57,015 nt of DNA from Flavobacteriales bacterium UBA1993 (GTDB lineage: Bacteria > Bacteroidota > Bacteroidia > Flavobacteriales_G > Salibacteraceae), in assembly GCA_002336485.1 (NCBI GenBank), contig DDCZ01000013.1:1-57015 (forward strand), read 5' to 3'. Below are positions 34,158-42,554 of the stretch, piece by piece. The notes beneath the pieces were generated by a model. It ran no database searches and was not told where the DNA came from. It worked only from the letters and a program-made list of their open reading frames with translations. The position numbers were made by a program, and so were the translations under genes. Positions within the stretch are counted from its first letter, which is position 1; each line of letters starts with the position of its first letter.

Positions 34158-34988
34158 ATGGAAGTTGGTCAATACAACACGTTAAAGATTAATAGAGAAA
34201 CCGAAATTGGGTTATTCCTTATTGATCATGAGGAAAATGAGGTTTTCTTACCCAAAAGATTCAAGCCGAAAGAATACAATCTCGGCGAAGATCTAGAGGT
34301 CTTTGTGCACAACGATTCTGAAGGTCGAATAGTTTGTACCACTATGCGGCCAATCGTCTGTGTGAACCAGTTTGCCATGCTTGAATGCCGCGACGTAACT
34401 CCTGTTGGAGCGTTTATGGACATAGGAATCATGAAGGATATCCTTGTTCCAAAGAAGAACCAGCACTTTGAGCCGGAGGTTGGAAAGAAGTATTTGGTGT
34501 TGGTATACTTAGATCACCTTTCGAATAGACTTGTTGGCACCATTAACATGGAGCGCGTTACGGAGAACGATCCAGATGATATCGAGCCGGGAGAAGAAGT
34601 TGAAATCATTGTTTGGCATGCTCGAGACGACGGTTGGCGGGTTATTGTAAACGAAGAATACCTTGGAATGATCTTTCGCGATCAGGTGTTTCAGCCCATA
34701 GAGGATGGCATGAGACTAAAGGGATACGTGAATCGGATTCGAGAAGATGGAAGAATCGATGTGCTATTGCAGCGACCTGGCCATGAGAATATTGGGGATT
34801 CAGCCGAGCAAATACTTTCGGCTATCAAATCCGCCGACGGGTTTCTTCCTCTAACTGATAAAAGTGCTCCTGAAGAGATTTCCGCTGCCCTCAGCATGAG
34901 TAAAAAGTCATTCAAAAAAGGGGTAGGAACTCTGTATAAAAAGAAACTTATCTTGCTTGAAGATAAAGGGTTAAGGATTCTTGATTAA
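34158..34988 (+). CDS. CvfB-like S1-domain RNA-binding protein
   Basis: 276 residues matching the CvfB/YitL family: three S1-like beta-barrels in a row (EIGLFLIDHEENEVFLPKRF, then VTPVGAFMDIGIMKDILVPK, then GYVNRIREDGRIDVLLQRPG) and a C-terminal winged helix (EEISAALSMSKKSFKKGVGT). In Staphylococcus the homologue binds RNA and affects virulence-gene expression; elsewhere the role is open. It ends 9 bases short of the convergent LytTR gene. Confidence 0.92.
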   Translation: MEVGQYNTLKINRETEIGLFLIDHEENEVFLPKRFKPKEYNLGEDLEVFVHNDSEGRIVCTTMRPIVCVNQFAMLECRDVTPVGAFMDIGIMKDILVPKKNQHFEPEVGKKYLVLVYLDHLSNRLVGTINMERVTENDPDDIEPGEEVEIIVWHARDDGWRVIVNEEYLGMIFRDQVFQPIEDGMRLKGYVNRIREDGRIDVLLQRPGHENIGDSAEQILSAIKSADGFLPLTDKSAPEEISAALSMSKKSFKKGVGTLYKKKLILLEDKGLRILD

Positions 34989-34996
34989 GCTAAGAG

Positions 34997-35719
34997 TTAA
35001 AGTCCCAATGCATTCTTAAGAATTCCGTACCCAGCCTTGCTAACGGGAATCTTCGCGCCTGATTTCAAAATGGCAATATGGCTCGCTTTTTCATACGGCT
35101 CAATACGGGTTACCTCTCCCACATTAAGTAAGTACGATCTATGAACTCGGGCAAATTGATCATCGGGAAGCCGTGACTCATAGTACTTCAACGTGGCCTT
35201 TTTCACAAATCGTTTGGATGCAGTATGAATCTGCACATAATCGTTGTCGGCTTGAAGGTAATGCACGTCTTTCAATGCAAGGATGCTGATTTCGCCAGCG
35301 TCTTTCAAGACCAAACGATTCATTTTCAACTCCTTCGAAAGCTCAATTTTCGGATTTGTGTCCAAGGAAAATGACTTTAAGAATTTTTGGATTGCCACGT
35401 CGAACCGATCCTTTTCAAATGGCTTCAGGAGATAGTCGATGGCGTTCGCTTCAAACGCTTTGATGGCAAACTCATCAAATGCGGTGGTGAATATAACGGC
35501 CGGCATATGATCCAGGATTTCCAACATTTCGAAGCCTGTAATCTTTGGCATTTGAACATCCAGAAAGATCAGATCGGGTTCCAATTCGTTTATGGCCTTT
35601 GCGCCTGCAAAGCCATTTGGGCAATCTGCTACAACTTCGATGTTGTCATACGTTGCTAAATATTCCTTGACCATGGATATTGCCAATGGTTCATCGTCAA
35701 TGATAATTACTTGAATCAT
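34997..35719 (-). CDS. LytTR-family response regulator
   Basis: 240 residues. The receiver domain (1-118) has DDEP acidic pocket, phosphoacceptor Asp in LIFLDVQMPKITGFEM (about residue 55) and the conserved Lys in LLKPFEKD. The C-terminal LytTR DNA-binding domain carries VHYLQADNDYVQIHTASKRF and FARVHRSYLLNVGEVTRIEP. Its ATG overlaps the stop of the kinase by 4 bases, so it is the partner of that LytS-type kinase, which is interrupted by a stop codon. LytTR regulators of this type often control the envelope operon they belong to. Confidence 0.95.
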   Translation of the reverse strand: MIQVIIIDDEPLAISMVKEYLATYDNIEVVADCPNGFAGAKAINELEPDLIFLDVQMPKITGFEMLEILDHMPAVIFTTAFDEFAIKAFEANAIDYLLKPFEKDRFDVAIQKFLKSFSLDTNPKIELSKELKMNRLVLKDAGEISILALKDVHYLQADNDYVQIHTASKRFVKKATLKYYESRLPDDQFARVHRSYLLNVGEVTRIEPYEKASHIAILKSGAKIPVSKAGYGILKNALGL

Positions 35720-36159
35720 TTCAGCTGTGGGATTTTGATGGTGGCCGTAAAGGTTGCAGCTTCCTTATTGATCGACAACAGATCGTTTCTATTGAAAATT
35801 AAGTTGAGTCTACGTTCTATGGATGAAAGCCCAAATCCAGTGCCCGCCTGCGTGTTAACATCCTTATCAAACGGGTTTGATATTTGAACTTGGAGCGTGT
35901 TGTTTACTGCAGATGCTTTCAGTTCAATTAACACGTCATCGGTGGTTCCGTACAGTCCAAATTTTATTGCATTCTCCATTAAGGGTTGTAGCAATAGCGG
36001 TGGAATAGATAACTCCAAAGCTTCTTCGTCAATATCGATAACGGTTTGTAATCGGTGGCCAAAACGCACTTTTTCAATATCTAAATATAGGTTGATGTGA
36101 TCCAGTTCTTCTTGAAGTAAAACGGATTTCACATCATCCGACTTGATCGTGCCTCGCAA
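35716..36159 (-). CDS. LytS-type histidine kinase, C-terminal (ATPase) half after an in-frame TAG
   Basis: The catalytic half of the kinase: dimerisation end and HATPase_c domain. N-box PLLLQPLMENAIKFGLYG, G-box GTGFGLSSIERRL. The reading frame is continuous with the upstream half (36172-36753); only TAG at 36172-36174 separates them. Between the stop and this TTG start the frame reads LSNF, and LSNFLRGTI is the sequence expected to follow in this family. Alone it has no His, so it could not autophosphorylate. It overlaps the response regulator by 4 bases. Confidence 0.75.
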   Translation of the reverse strand: MRGTIKSDDVKSVLLQEELDHINLYLDIEKVRFGHRLQTVIDIDEEALELSIPPLLLQPLMENAIKFGLYGTTDDVLIELKASAVNNTLQVQISNPFDKDVNTQAGTGFGLSSIERRLNLIFNRNDLLSINKEAATFTATIKIPQLK

Positions 36160-36171
36160 GAAATTACTTAG

Positions 36172-36753
36172 CTAATGCACCATCCTTCGCGCAGCTTCGG
36201 GTTTCGAATTGATAAGGGCATTGATTGAATTGAGACTATTGAATAGAAAGTGTGGTTGCAACTGGTGCCTGAGCTTCAGGAGCTCGGCTTCCTTAGAAAG
36301 CCTTTCAGCTTCATCTCGTCGTGTTTGGAGGCCTTGTTGATCCTTGAGCTGATTCCATTGCATGGTCAAGCTTAAAGCGGCCGCATTGGCCAGAAATGCG
36401 AAACCTCCATGAAAAAACATGGAACGGTTCATTCTCTCCAGGACCTGATCTGATTCTGAAAGCAGTGAGAAAAGGTACTTGTCTCCCGCCATAACAATAG
36501 CGCTGAGAACTGCAGCGGCAATAATTATTGTCAACACACGATCTCCACTAGGTTGATAGTATTGAAGTCCACGAAGTGACACGACCAGTGAGAGTCCGAG
36601 AATAAAATTCGTTCCAAGGCTTTCTAAAAAGGCAGTAGTCCAGTCGAGTATAAACACCTCTTGCAGCATTACTGCGTAAAAAGCGCACCAAAAGGCAACT
36701 CCGACGGCTAATTGCCACCAATTTATTCGATATGATACTAGGCTAGGACTCAA
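36172..36753 (-). CDS. LytS-type histidine kinase, N-terminal half ending at an in-frame TAG
   Basis: 193 residues. Four hydrophobic segments (about 14-31, 40-60, 75-92 and 112-129) are followed by a short coiled coil and the phosphoacceptor block LRHQLQPHFLFNSLNSINAL with its His. It ends PEAARRMVH then TAG, where homologues continue with Q-L-S-x-F-L-R; a single C to T change in CAG would give this TAG. The whole gene is 346 codons. It overlaps the DUF4288 gene by 11 bases and belongs to the LiaF-like/DUF4288/kinase/regulator operon. Confidence 0.8.
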   Translation of the reverse strand: MSPSLVSYRINWWQLAVGVAFWCAFYAVMLQEVFILDWTTAFLESLGTNFILGLSLVVSLRGLQYYQPSGDRVLTIIIAAAVLSAIVMAGDKYLFSLLSESDQVLERMNRSMFFHGGFAFLANAAALSLTMQWNQLKDQQGLQTRRDEAERLSKEAELLKLRHQLQPHFLFNSLNSINALINSKPEAARRMVH

Positions 36754-37117
36754 GCGACCAAGTTAATGCTCTTGATTTATCAAAATCCTCAAACCTACTT
36801 GCCTTTGCAATGACTGATCGCAAATAGTTTTTTGGATTATCTGATGTCTCAACCCGAGAGAATATCTCACTCCCATCTGATTCGGCAGAAAATGGAAGTA
36901 TGTCGGTGACCGATAAGAACTTCCAATCGAGTATGGAGCCGTCAAGTTTGGTGATTGTCTCAGATTCAGCGCTACCAATTAACACGGCTTTTTCATGTGC
37001 CTCCAAACTATTTTCCGCCATTATCAGCCGCCATTGCTCGTCAAATTGAGTTTGGGCTTCTGTGTTTTGGTGCTCGATTTCGAATACGAGCTTAACTATG
37101 AACCAATTTGTGCGCAT
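36743..37117 (-). CDS. DUF4288 protein
   Basis: 124 residues from the ATG at 37117, one base after the stop of the LiaF-like gene; an ORF start 21 bases upstream would overlap it. DUF4288 pattern: NWFIVKLVFEIEHQNTEAQT, QFDEQWRLIMAENSLEAHEK and LDWKFLSVTDILPF. Soluble and of unknown function. It sits between a LiaF-like membrane protein and a histidine kinase in a compact operon, so a sensing or adaptor role is possible. Confidence 0.7.
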   Translation of the reverse strand: MRTNWFIVKLVFEIEHQNTEAQTQFDEQWRLIMAENSLEAHEKAVLIGSAESETITKLDGSILDWKFLSVTDILPFSAESDGSEIFSRVETSDNPKNYLRSVIAKASRFEDFDKSRALTWSLES

Positions 37118-37118
37118 C

Positions 37119-37955
37119 TTAATAAGACTTGATTTCAATGCCTCCCATGATTACTGTGCCCGTCAAGATCAAGGTTTTGTGGTCGGCGCCAACCGTAGGA
37201 GACAGTTTTCGCTTGTCTTCTACCCCACCCATCAATGTTGTAGTGTTTATAATGACGTCCCAATTGTCTGGTACAATGAGTTTTACGCCGCCCATGATTG
37301 CCGTTAATTCCAGGGTTGCTTTCGTGGCAATGTCGGCCTTTCCAAAATGGATGTTTGCGCCACCCATTAATGTTGTCAATTCGCCGCCTTGGTAATTCTT
37401 AGAGATAACCTCTTTGTTTACTCCACTGAATATAACGAGTGTATCGAGTTTGTCGCCTGCATACGTATCTGCCTCATCGTCCTCTACCTGGTTACCCGTA
37501 GACCATTCTTTTTTTTTCCAATGCCCGTGTGCGCTTTTTGGCTTAAAAAGGATGATAAGTCCAACGATAATCACCATTGCTGGCCAGAAGAATGGCTCGA
37601 TGGCTATCGGAAGGTCGAATAGGTTTCTAGCGAGGAACACAGATCCTATGAGAAGCATAATGTATCCGCCAACGTTTCTAAACGAATTGGCAATTAAACT
37701 AAAAACACCAAAAACGATAAGCAACATTGGCCATGTCATGACCCATTCTGGAAGGATTTCTATATCCATTCTGCGCAGTAACCACCATGTACCAAATGCA
37801 ACAACTCCAAGTCCGAAGAGCATTTTCTTCCTGCCTGAGTTTCTGCCGTTTGGTTCGCAATTCTTGTGCATCTTTCTACCTCTTCTTTCACGCTGAGCAA
37901 ACCGGCCTTTTTCCTTGTTGCTTCCCTCTGTATTATCTGATTTAACTTCTTCCAT
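37119..37955 (-). CDS. LiaF-like membrane protein (LiaF-TM and DUF2154-like C-terminal domain)
   Basis: 278 residues from the ATG at 37955, chosen because TACATTTG lies 17 bases upstream. A charged cytoplasmic start (residues 1-45) is followed by four TM helices (about 46-62, 73-88, 93-111 and 117-137). The C-terminal half is a repetitive beta region with TTLMGGANIHFG, TAIMGGVKLIVP, TTLMGGVEDKRK and TVIMGGIEIKSY, the right-handed helix of LiaF/DUF2154. In Bacillus, LiaF inhibits the LiaSR envelope-stress system; here it heads an operon with DUF4288, a LytS-type kinase and a LytTR regulator, suggesting a similar sensor. Confidence 0.88.
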   Translation of the reverse strand: MEEVKSDNTEGSNKEKGRFAQRERRGRKMHKNCEPNGRNSGRKKMLFGLGVVAFGTWWLLRRMDIEILPEWVMTWPMLLIVFGVFSLIANSFRNVGGYIMLLIGSVFLARNLFDLPIAIEPFFWPAMVIIVGLIILFKPKSAHGHWKKKEWSTGNQVEDDEADTYAGDKLDTLVIFSGVNKEVISKNYQGGELTTLMGGANIHFGKADIATKATLELTAIMGGVKLIVPDNWDVIINTTTLMGGVEDKRKLSPTVGADHKTLILTGTVIMGGIEIKSY

Positions 37956-37971
37956 CGCTTCTAATTTTGAC

Positions 37972-37979
37972 CAAATGTA
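37972..37979 (-). promoter_or_regulatory. -7 promoter box of the LiaF-like operon
   Basis: TACATTTG on the minus strand is an exact TAnnTTTG match and lies 16 bases before the ATG at 37955. Confidence 0.5.
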
Positions 37980-38062
37980 TGGCCCAATGAGCGCCAGGGA
38001 ATGCACTTTTCAGTGAGTGAGCGGTGCGTTGTCGGTGGATGTTCAAAAATGGTCGGTAAACG

Positions 38063-39268
38063 TCACCCACCAAGTTTGCCAGCGATAAACCCTGTAGTCC
38101 AAGCAGCTTGGAAATTGAAGCCTCCAGTGACTCCATCGATGTTTAGCACTTCGCCAGCAAAAAAGAGCATTGGCATGGATTTACTCTCTAGTGTTCGTTG
38201 GGTTACACTTTCGAATGACACACCACCAGCTGTTACGAACTCCTCTTTAAATGTTGTCTTTCCCTTTACATCGAATTGATCATTGCATAAGTTGTTGACC
38301 AGTCGATTCACCGCCTTTTTTGTCAAATCGCCCCACTTTTTGGTGGGTTCAACATCGGCTTTATCCAAGGCATACTCCCAGAGTCTTGCCGGTAGTTTGA
38401 CTGGATTTCGGTTTCCAACATTTCGGTTTTTCAATTCGCCCCACACGTCGTCCAATGCGGTTCGGAGCTTGTCTTCTGTTAAACCTACCCAGTTTACCAT
38501 GCACACAAATTGGTAGTTCCGTTCGGCTAGAAGTTTCGCCCCAACGGCGCTTGTCTTTAATATGGCTGGGCCGCTTAGGCCCCAATGGGTTATGAGCAGA
38601 GGGCCTTGTGTCATCAACTTGGTTTGTTGCACTCTCACTATCGCATTTGGAACAGAAAGTCCCATCAACTTCGTAATTGGGTTTTTTGGGATGTTGAAGG
38701 TGAATAATGATGGAACCGGCGAAACAATAGTATGTCCCAGGTTTTGCAACCAAGCTAACCCGTCAAGCTTGGGGCTGCCACCAGAAGCGACCACGCATGC
38801 CTCAAATGTTTTCCGTTCTCCGTTTACTTCAAGAGAGATTCCGCCCCCGTCCTTTAAAAGATTACGCACGTTGGCGCCAAGGACAATTTTGACTCCCCCT
38901 TTTGTACAGGCGTTTGATAATGCATCCACAATGGTTTGGGAATCATTAGAAACTGGAAACATGCGGTTGTCGCTTTCGGTTTTCAGTTCCACACCTTGTT
39001 GTTCAAACCAGTTAATTGTATCCTGAACTCCAAATTCATCTAAAGCCTTTCGCATGAACTTTTCGCCTCGAGGATAGTTCTGAGACATGAGTCTATTGTT
39101 TAAACAATTGTGCGTGGTATTGCATCTTCCGCCGCCACTCACCTTCACTTTGGAAAGCACTTTCTGCGTCTTTTCAAAGATCCAAACCTGCGCATTTGGA
39201 TGATGTTGGACAACGGAAATTGCTGAAAAATAACCTGCGGCGCCCCCGCCAATGATTGCTACGTTCAC
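38063..39268 (-). CDS. HI0933/YhiN-family flavoprotein
   Basis: 401 residues. The dinucleotide-binding motif is VAIIGGGAAGYFSAI at the N terminus; family markers are KVSGGGRCNTTHNC, VVASGGSPKLDG and, near the C terminus, LFFAGEVLNIDGVTGGFNFQ AAWTTG (given in two parts). Members bind FAD and are annotated as oxidoreductases of unknown substrate; BaiN in gut bacteria belongs to this family. Single gene, divergent from the TPR/FGE-like gene. No regulatory clue. Confidence 0.9.
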   Translation of the reverse strand: MNVAIIGGGAAGYFSAISVVQHHPNAQVWIFEKTQKVLSKVKVSGGGRCNTTHNCLNNRLMSQNYPRGEKFMRKALDEFGVQDTINWFEQQGVELKTESDNRMFPVSNDSQTIVDALSNACTKGGVKIVLGANVRNLLKDGGGISLEVNGERKTFEACVVASGGSPKLDGLAWLQNLGHTIVSPVPSLFTFNIPKNPITKLMGLSVPNAIVRVQQTKLMTQGPLLITHWGLSGPAILKTSAVGAKLLAERNYQFVCMVNWVGLTEDKLRTALDDVWGELKNRNVGNRNPVKLPARLWEYALDKADVEPTKKWGDLTKKAVNRLVNNLCNDQFDVKGKTTFKEEFVTAGGVSFESVTQRTLESKSMPMLFFAGEVLNIDGVTGGFNFQAAWTTGFIAGKLGG

Positions 39269-39362
39269 ACTTCAAATGTTCTCATTTATCCTTTCAAAAC
39301 ATTTTTTTATTCCAAATTGAACCTCAACTCAATTTTTGGATAGTACTTACAAATCACAGATC

Positions 39363-41288
39363 ATGAAATACTTGATAACATCCATTACGATCGCACTTTT
39401 TGTTTGCTCTTTCAGCTTGAAAGCGGATGAGACTCCCTCACGTCAGAAAGTATACTCTCTTGTAAAGCAATATCAAACCACAGATTGGTACTCCGAACAA
39501 GCCATAATGTGGGGAGAGTATCTCGCTACGAACGATCAAGACGGAGATGCTTGGCTGAACTTTTACACCGCCAAGCGTATGTTGAAAATCTACCGACAAG
39601 GAGTTTCGCACGATGACCTCGTCAAGATTGTAGAAGATATGGGAAAGGCTATTCCAAACTCCTTTGAGTTTCACTACGTGAGTTATTGGAATGGCGGGAA
39701 TGGCACAGATCCCAAGTTGATTGAACACCTGAATAAGGCCTACGAGATAGACCCCAGGAGACCAGAGCTGCATGATGATTTCATGTCCTACTATGAACTG
39801 AATCGCGATATGGATATGCTTGAGCAAACAGCCAAGAAGTGGCTTTCATCGAATGATATTTCCACCGGTCTTTACGCCTGGAACTACAACATGCTTCAGA
39901 GCTGCGAGCAGAACGCCATTCTGTTTACCTCTGGAGATAATGACACCTACCCAGCAATTGTACTACAACACGGTTTGGGCATTCGAACGGATGTATCGGT
40001 AATAAACGCTGGCCTTATTGCAATCGATGATTACCGTAACAAATGGTTCGCTGAACTCGACATGCCTGAGATGACCAAGAAGTATGATGATTTTGAAGGA
40101 TGGGCGGAAGTAGAAGACGCCATCATCGCCCACTTTAAAGACAACGCCAATCGGCCGATATACTTTTCAATTTCTGCGCGACCAAGGCTATATGAGGCGT
40201 TCAAGGATGAAATTCATAATGTGGGTATGGCCTATAAGTGGAGTCCTAAGAAGTTTGACAACATAGCGGTGCTCAAGCGAAATTATGAGAAGCACTTTTT
40301 AACGGACTATCTGAAATATGATTTTCAAAACGACATTAGTCAAGGTGTGGTCGATCACATGAATGGAAATTATTTGATCCCGTTGCTTACACTGCACAAT
40401 CACTATAACGAAAGCGAAGATCCAATGGCGGAAGAAACAGGTGATTTAATTCAGCGCATAGCCGAGAAAAATAATATGGAAGATCAGGTGGCTGAGGTGT
40501 TGAATAAAACCAATCGAAAGCATGCTTCAAGCATCGGAGATCCACGCGTGTTAACTGAAAATTTTGTCAAAATCTCCGATACGCTTTACGCAGGCAAGTT
40601 TGAAGTTTCAAATAAAGAATACGAACGCTTTCAAATGGACCTTTTGAAACAAAAACGATACGATGACATTCAAGTTGCAAAGGCCGCGGAAGTCAATTGG
40701 AAAGGACTCCTATCCCCTGGCTTGTTTGACGACAGCGAGTCTGGCTTGTTTGAGCATGGGCATCCTGAGGAGGCTGGCCTACCAATAGTGAATGTGTCTT
40801 ACGCTGCCGCTGAACTTTACTGCCATTGGCTTACCGAAGTCTATAACAACATGGATAGCAAGAAAAAGAAGTTTGACAATGTTGAGTTCAGGCTTCCTTC
40901 TGAAAAAGAATGGGAGTATCTAGCGAAGTCAGGCAAACAGGAATCAGCTTATGCATGGGGCGGCCCATATGTTAGAAATGCGAAAGGTTGTTTTCTAGCT
41001 AATTTAGACATGACCGAGGTGGATAAAAAGGCAAAGGCCGAATGCGCAGGTGAAGGCCCGAACAATCTAGATGGTGGAATTTTTACGGTGCCCGTGGGTT
41101 CGTATCTAGCAAACGATTTTGGGTTGTTCAACATGACTGGAAATGTGTCGGAAATGATTCAATCTGAAGGTATAACCAAGGGTGGAAGCTGGAATACCAA
41201 AGCCGGCATTGCTACCTTGGATGCAAAGGAGTCAATTCTAACACCGAGTCCTGAAGTTGGTTTCCGAGTAATCATGATTGTGAAGTAA
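39363..41288 (+). CDS. Secreted TPR protein with C-terminal formylglycine-generating-enzyme-like domain
   Basis: 641 residues from the ATG at 39363, giving the signal MKYLITSITIALFVCSFSLKA. Residues 25-230 are TPR-like (ATNDQDGDAWLNFYTAKRML) and then contain NAILFTSGDNDTYPAIVLQH, a block also seen in the C-terminal part of DUF2723/TMEM260-type membrane proteins. The last 240 residues are FGE/sulfatase-modifying-factor type: IVNVSYAAAELYCHWL, FRLPSEKEWEYLAKSG, FGLFNMTGNVSEMI, then KGGSW. The active-site Cys pair of true FGEs was not found. It lies 5-50 bases before a sigma factor gene, probably in one operon. Confidence 0.75.
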   Translation: MKYLITSITIALFVCSFSLKADETPSRQKVYSLVKQYQTTDWYSEQAIMWGEYLATNDQDGDAWLNFYTAKRMLKIYRQGVSHDDLVKIVEDMGKAIPNSFEFHYVSYWNGGNGTDPKLIEHLNKAYEIDPRRPELHDDFMSYYELNRDMDMLEQTAKKWLSSNDISTGLYAWNYNMLQSCEQNAILFTSGDNDTYPAIVLQHGLGIRTDVSVINAGLIAIDDYRNKWFAELDMPEMTKKYDDFEGWAEVEDAIIAHFKDNANRPIYFSISARPRLYEAFKDEIHNVGMAYKWSPKKFDNIAVLKRNYEKHFLTDYLKYDFQNDISQGVVDHMNGNYLIPLLTLHNHYNESEDPMAEETGDLIQRIAEKNNMEDQVAEVLNKTNRKHASSIGDPRVLTENFVKISDTLYAGKFEVSNKEYERFQMDLLKQKRYDDIQVAKAAEVNWKGLLSPGLFDDSESGLFEHGHPEEAGLPIVNVSYAAAELYCHWLTEVYNNMDSKKKKFDNVEFRLPSEKEWEYLAKSGKQESAYAWGGPYVRNAKGCFLANLDMTEVDKKAKAECAGEGPNNLDGGIFTVPVGSYLANDFGLFNMTGNVSEMIQSEGITKGGSWNTKAGIATLDAKESILTPSPEVGFRVIMIVK

Positions 41289-41332
41289 GTTCATTGAGCC
41301 TATTCTCAAAATACAAAAGCAAGAGCGATTAA

Positions 41333-41869
41333 GTGCTGATGGAATTGTTTCAAAACGGCAAGGAAGCTGCGTTTGATGAAATCTATCGGCGTTACAGCCA
41401 GCGCCTTTTGCACTTTATGTACCGTTTGTTGAATCAGGATGAGAGCAAGGCGCAAGACATGTTGCATGACGTTTTTATTCGATTGGTTGAGCGCCCTGAT
41501 CGTTTTGACACCACGCGGAACTTCCAATCTTGGATATTTACGGTCTGCTCAAATGAGTGCAAGAAGCAACATCGTTCAGCGCACGATCATGTTGATGTTG
41601 AGCAAGGCCTCCATATCGGCATTCCTTCCGAGGCAAAATTGGATCGCATCGATCAAAAAGGATTTCGTCAAGCACTACGAAGTGAGTTGCAACTACTGAG
41701 CTATGATCATCAATGCACATTCATTTTAAGGTTCCAAGAGAATTTTGAGGTTCGCGAAGTAGCCGAAATCATGAATTGTTCGGAGGGAACCGTAAAATCC
41801 AGATCACACTATTGTTTAAAGAAGCTGGCTGCTGAGCTGGCCGTTTACAACCCGATAAATACTATTTGA
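41333..41869 (+). CDS. ECF-type RNA polymerase sigma factor, N terminus interrupted by TAA
   Basis: 178 residues from a GTG directly after a TAA; ATG at 41339 is another choice. Sigma region 2: AAFDEIYRRYSQRLLHFMYR and AQDMLHDVFIRLVERPDRF. Region 4: EVREVAEIMNCSEGTVKSRS. The upstream frame from a TTG at 41294 reads MSLFSKYKSKSD-stop-VLMELF; homologues usually have SDE-x-LMELF, so TAA probably replaced a Glu codon. The gene follows the FGE-like protein gene and is one base from the next gene, its likely anti-sigma factor. Confidence 0.85.
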   Translation: MLMELFQNGKEAAFDEIYRRYSQRLLHFMYRLLNQDESKAQDMLHDVFIRLVERPDRFDTTRNFQSWIFTVCSNECKKQHRSAHDHVDVEQGLHIGIPSEAKLDRIDQKGFRQALRSELQLLSYDHQCTFILRFQENFEVREVAEIMNCSEGTVKSRSHYCLKKLAAELAVYNPINTI

Positions 41870-41870
41870 T

Positions 41871-42497
41871 ATGAGTGAAATACAAGATCGAATTGAAGAG
41901 CTGATGCTCCAAAAGTCATTTGATGCATTGACACCTGCAGAGCAAGAAATGGTGTTGTCGGTAATGACCGATTCGGAGTTTGATGCTCAACGCAACGTGC
42001 TGTTGGAGGCGGCTTTGTTATTTAGGAATGAAGGTGCCCAATTGGTGCCCGATCCAAACGTTCTGTTTAGTTTGAGAGAAGCGCATGCTGCAAAACGAAA
42101 TTCAGCCTTAGTAGGCCTCTGGGCCTTCCTGGTTGGGTTTCGTATACCAGTCTATCAGGTTGGTATTGCGGGTGTGCTTCTTTTCATTGCACTTTGGAGT
42201 GTGCGGACGACTGAAGAAAATACGCCCGCTTATCTTGAACGCATCGTGTATCAACCTGTAATAGACACCATCCAGGTGATAAAGGAAGTTATGGTTGAAG
42301 TGCCTGTAGAACGAATCGTAACGATTGTGGAATACAGAGATGCGCCTATTGCAGCGGCAATGGCGTCTTTTGAAAATATAGAGAATGGAATTACTCCAGT
42401 TTCTTCCCCACCAAACATCGACGCTGTGACTCGTTCGTTTGGGAACACAACAGTAAATAATGACGAACTAGAACAGTTTCGTGTAACCGGAATCTAG
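41871..42497 (+). CDS. Single-TM protein, likely anti-sigma factor
   Basis: 208 residues. A soluble N-terminal part (residues 1-84, with IQDRIEELMLQKSFDALTPA and an acidic helix), one TM segment (about 92-108, QVGIAGVLLFIALWSV) and a periplasmic tail of about 95 residues containing VYQPVIDTIQVIKEVMVEVP. This layout fits the membrane anti-sigma partners of ECF factors in Bacteroidota. Its ATG is one base after the sigma factor stop (TGATATG). The ZAS zinc motif is absent. Assignment rests mainly on position and topology. Confidence 0.6.
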   Translation: MSEIQDRIEELMLQKSFDALTPAEQEMVLSVMTDSEFDAQRNVLLEAALLFRNEGAQLVPDPNVLFSLREAHAAKRNSALVGLWAFLVGFRIPVYQVGIAGVLLFIALWSVRTTEENTPAYLERIVYQPVIDTIQVIKEVMVEVPVERIVTIVEYRDAPIAAAMASFENIENGITPVSSPPNIDAVTRSFGNTTVNNDELEQFRVTGI

Positions 42498-42554
42498 GTC
42501 TAGATCCAACGACCTAGCCTATATTCCACATGTAGCTCTGAGTAAAAGGAAGAA

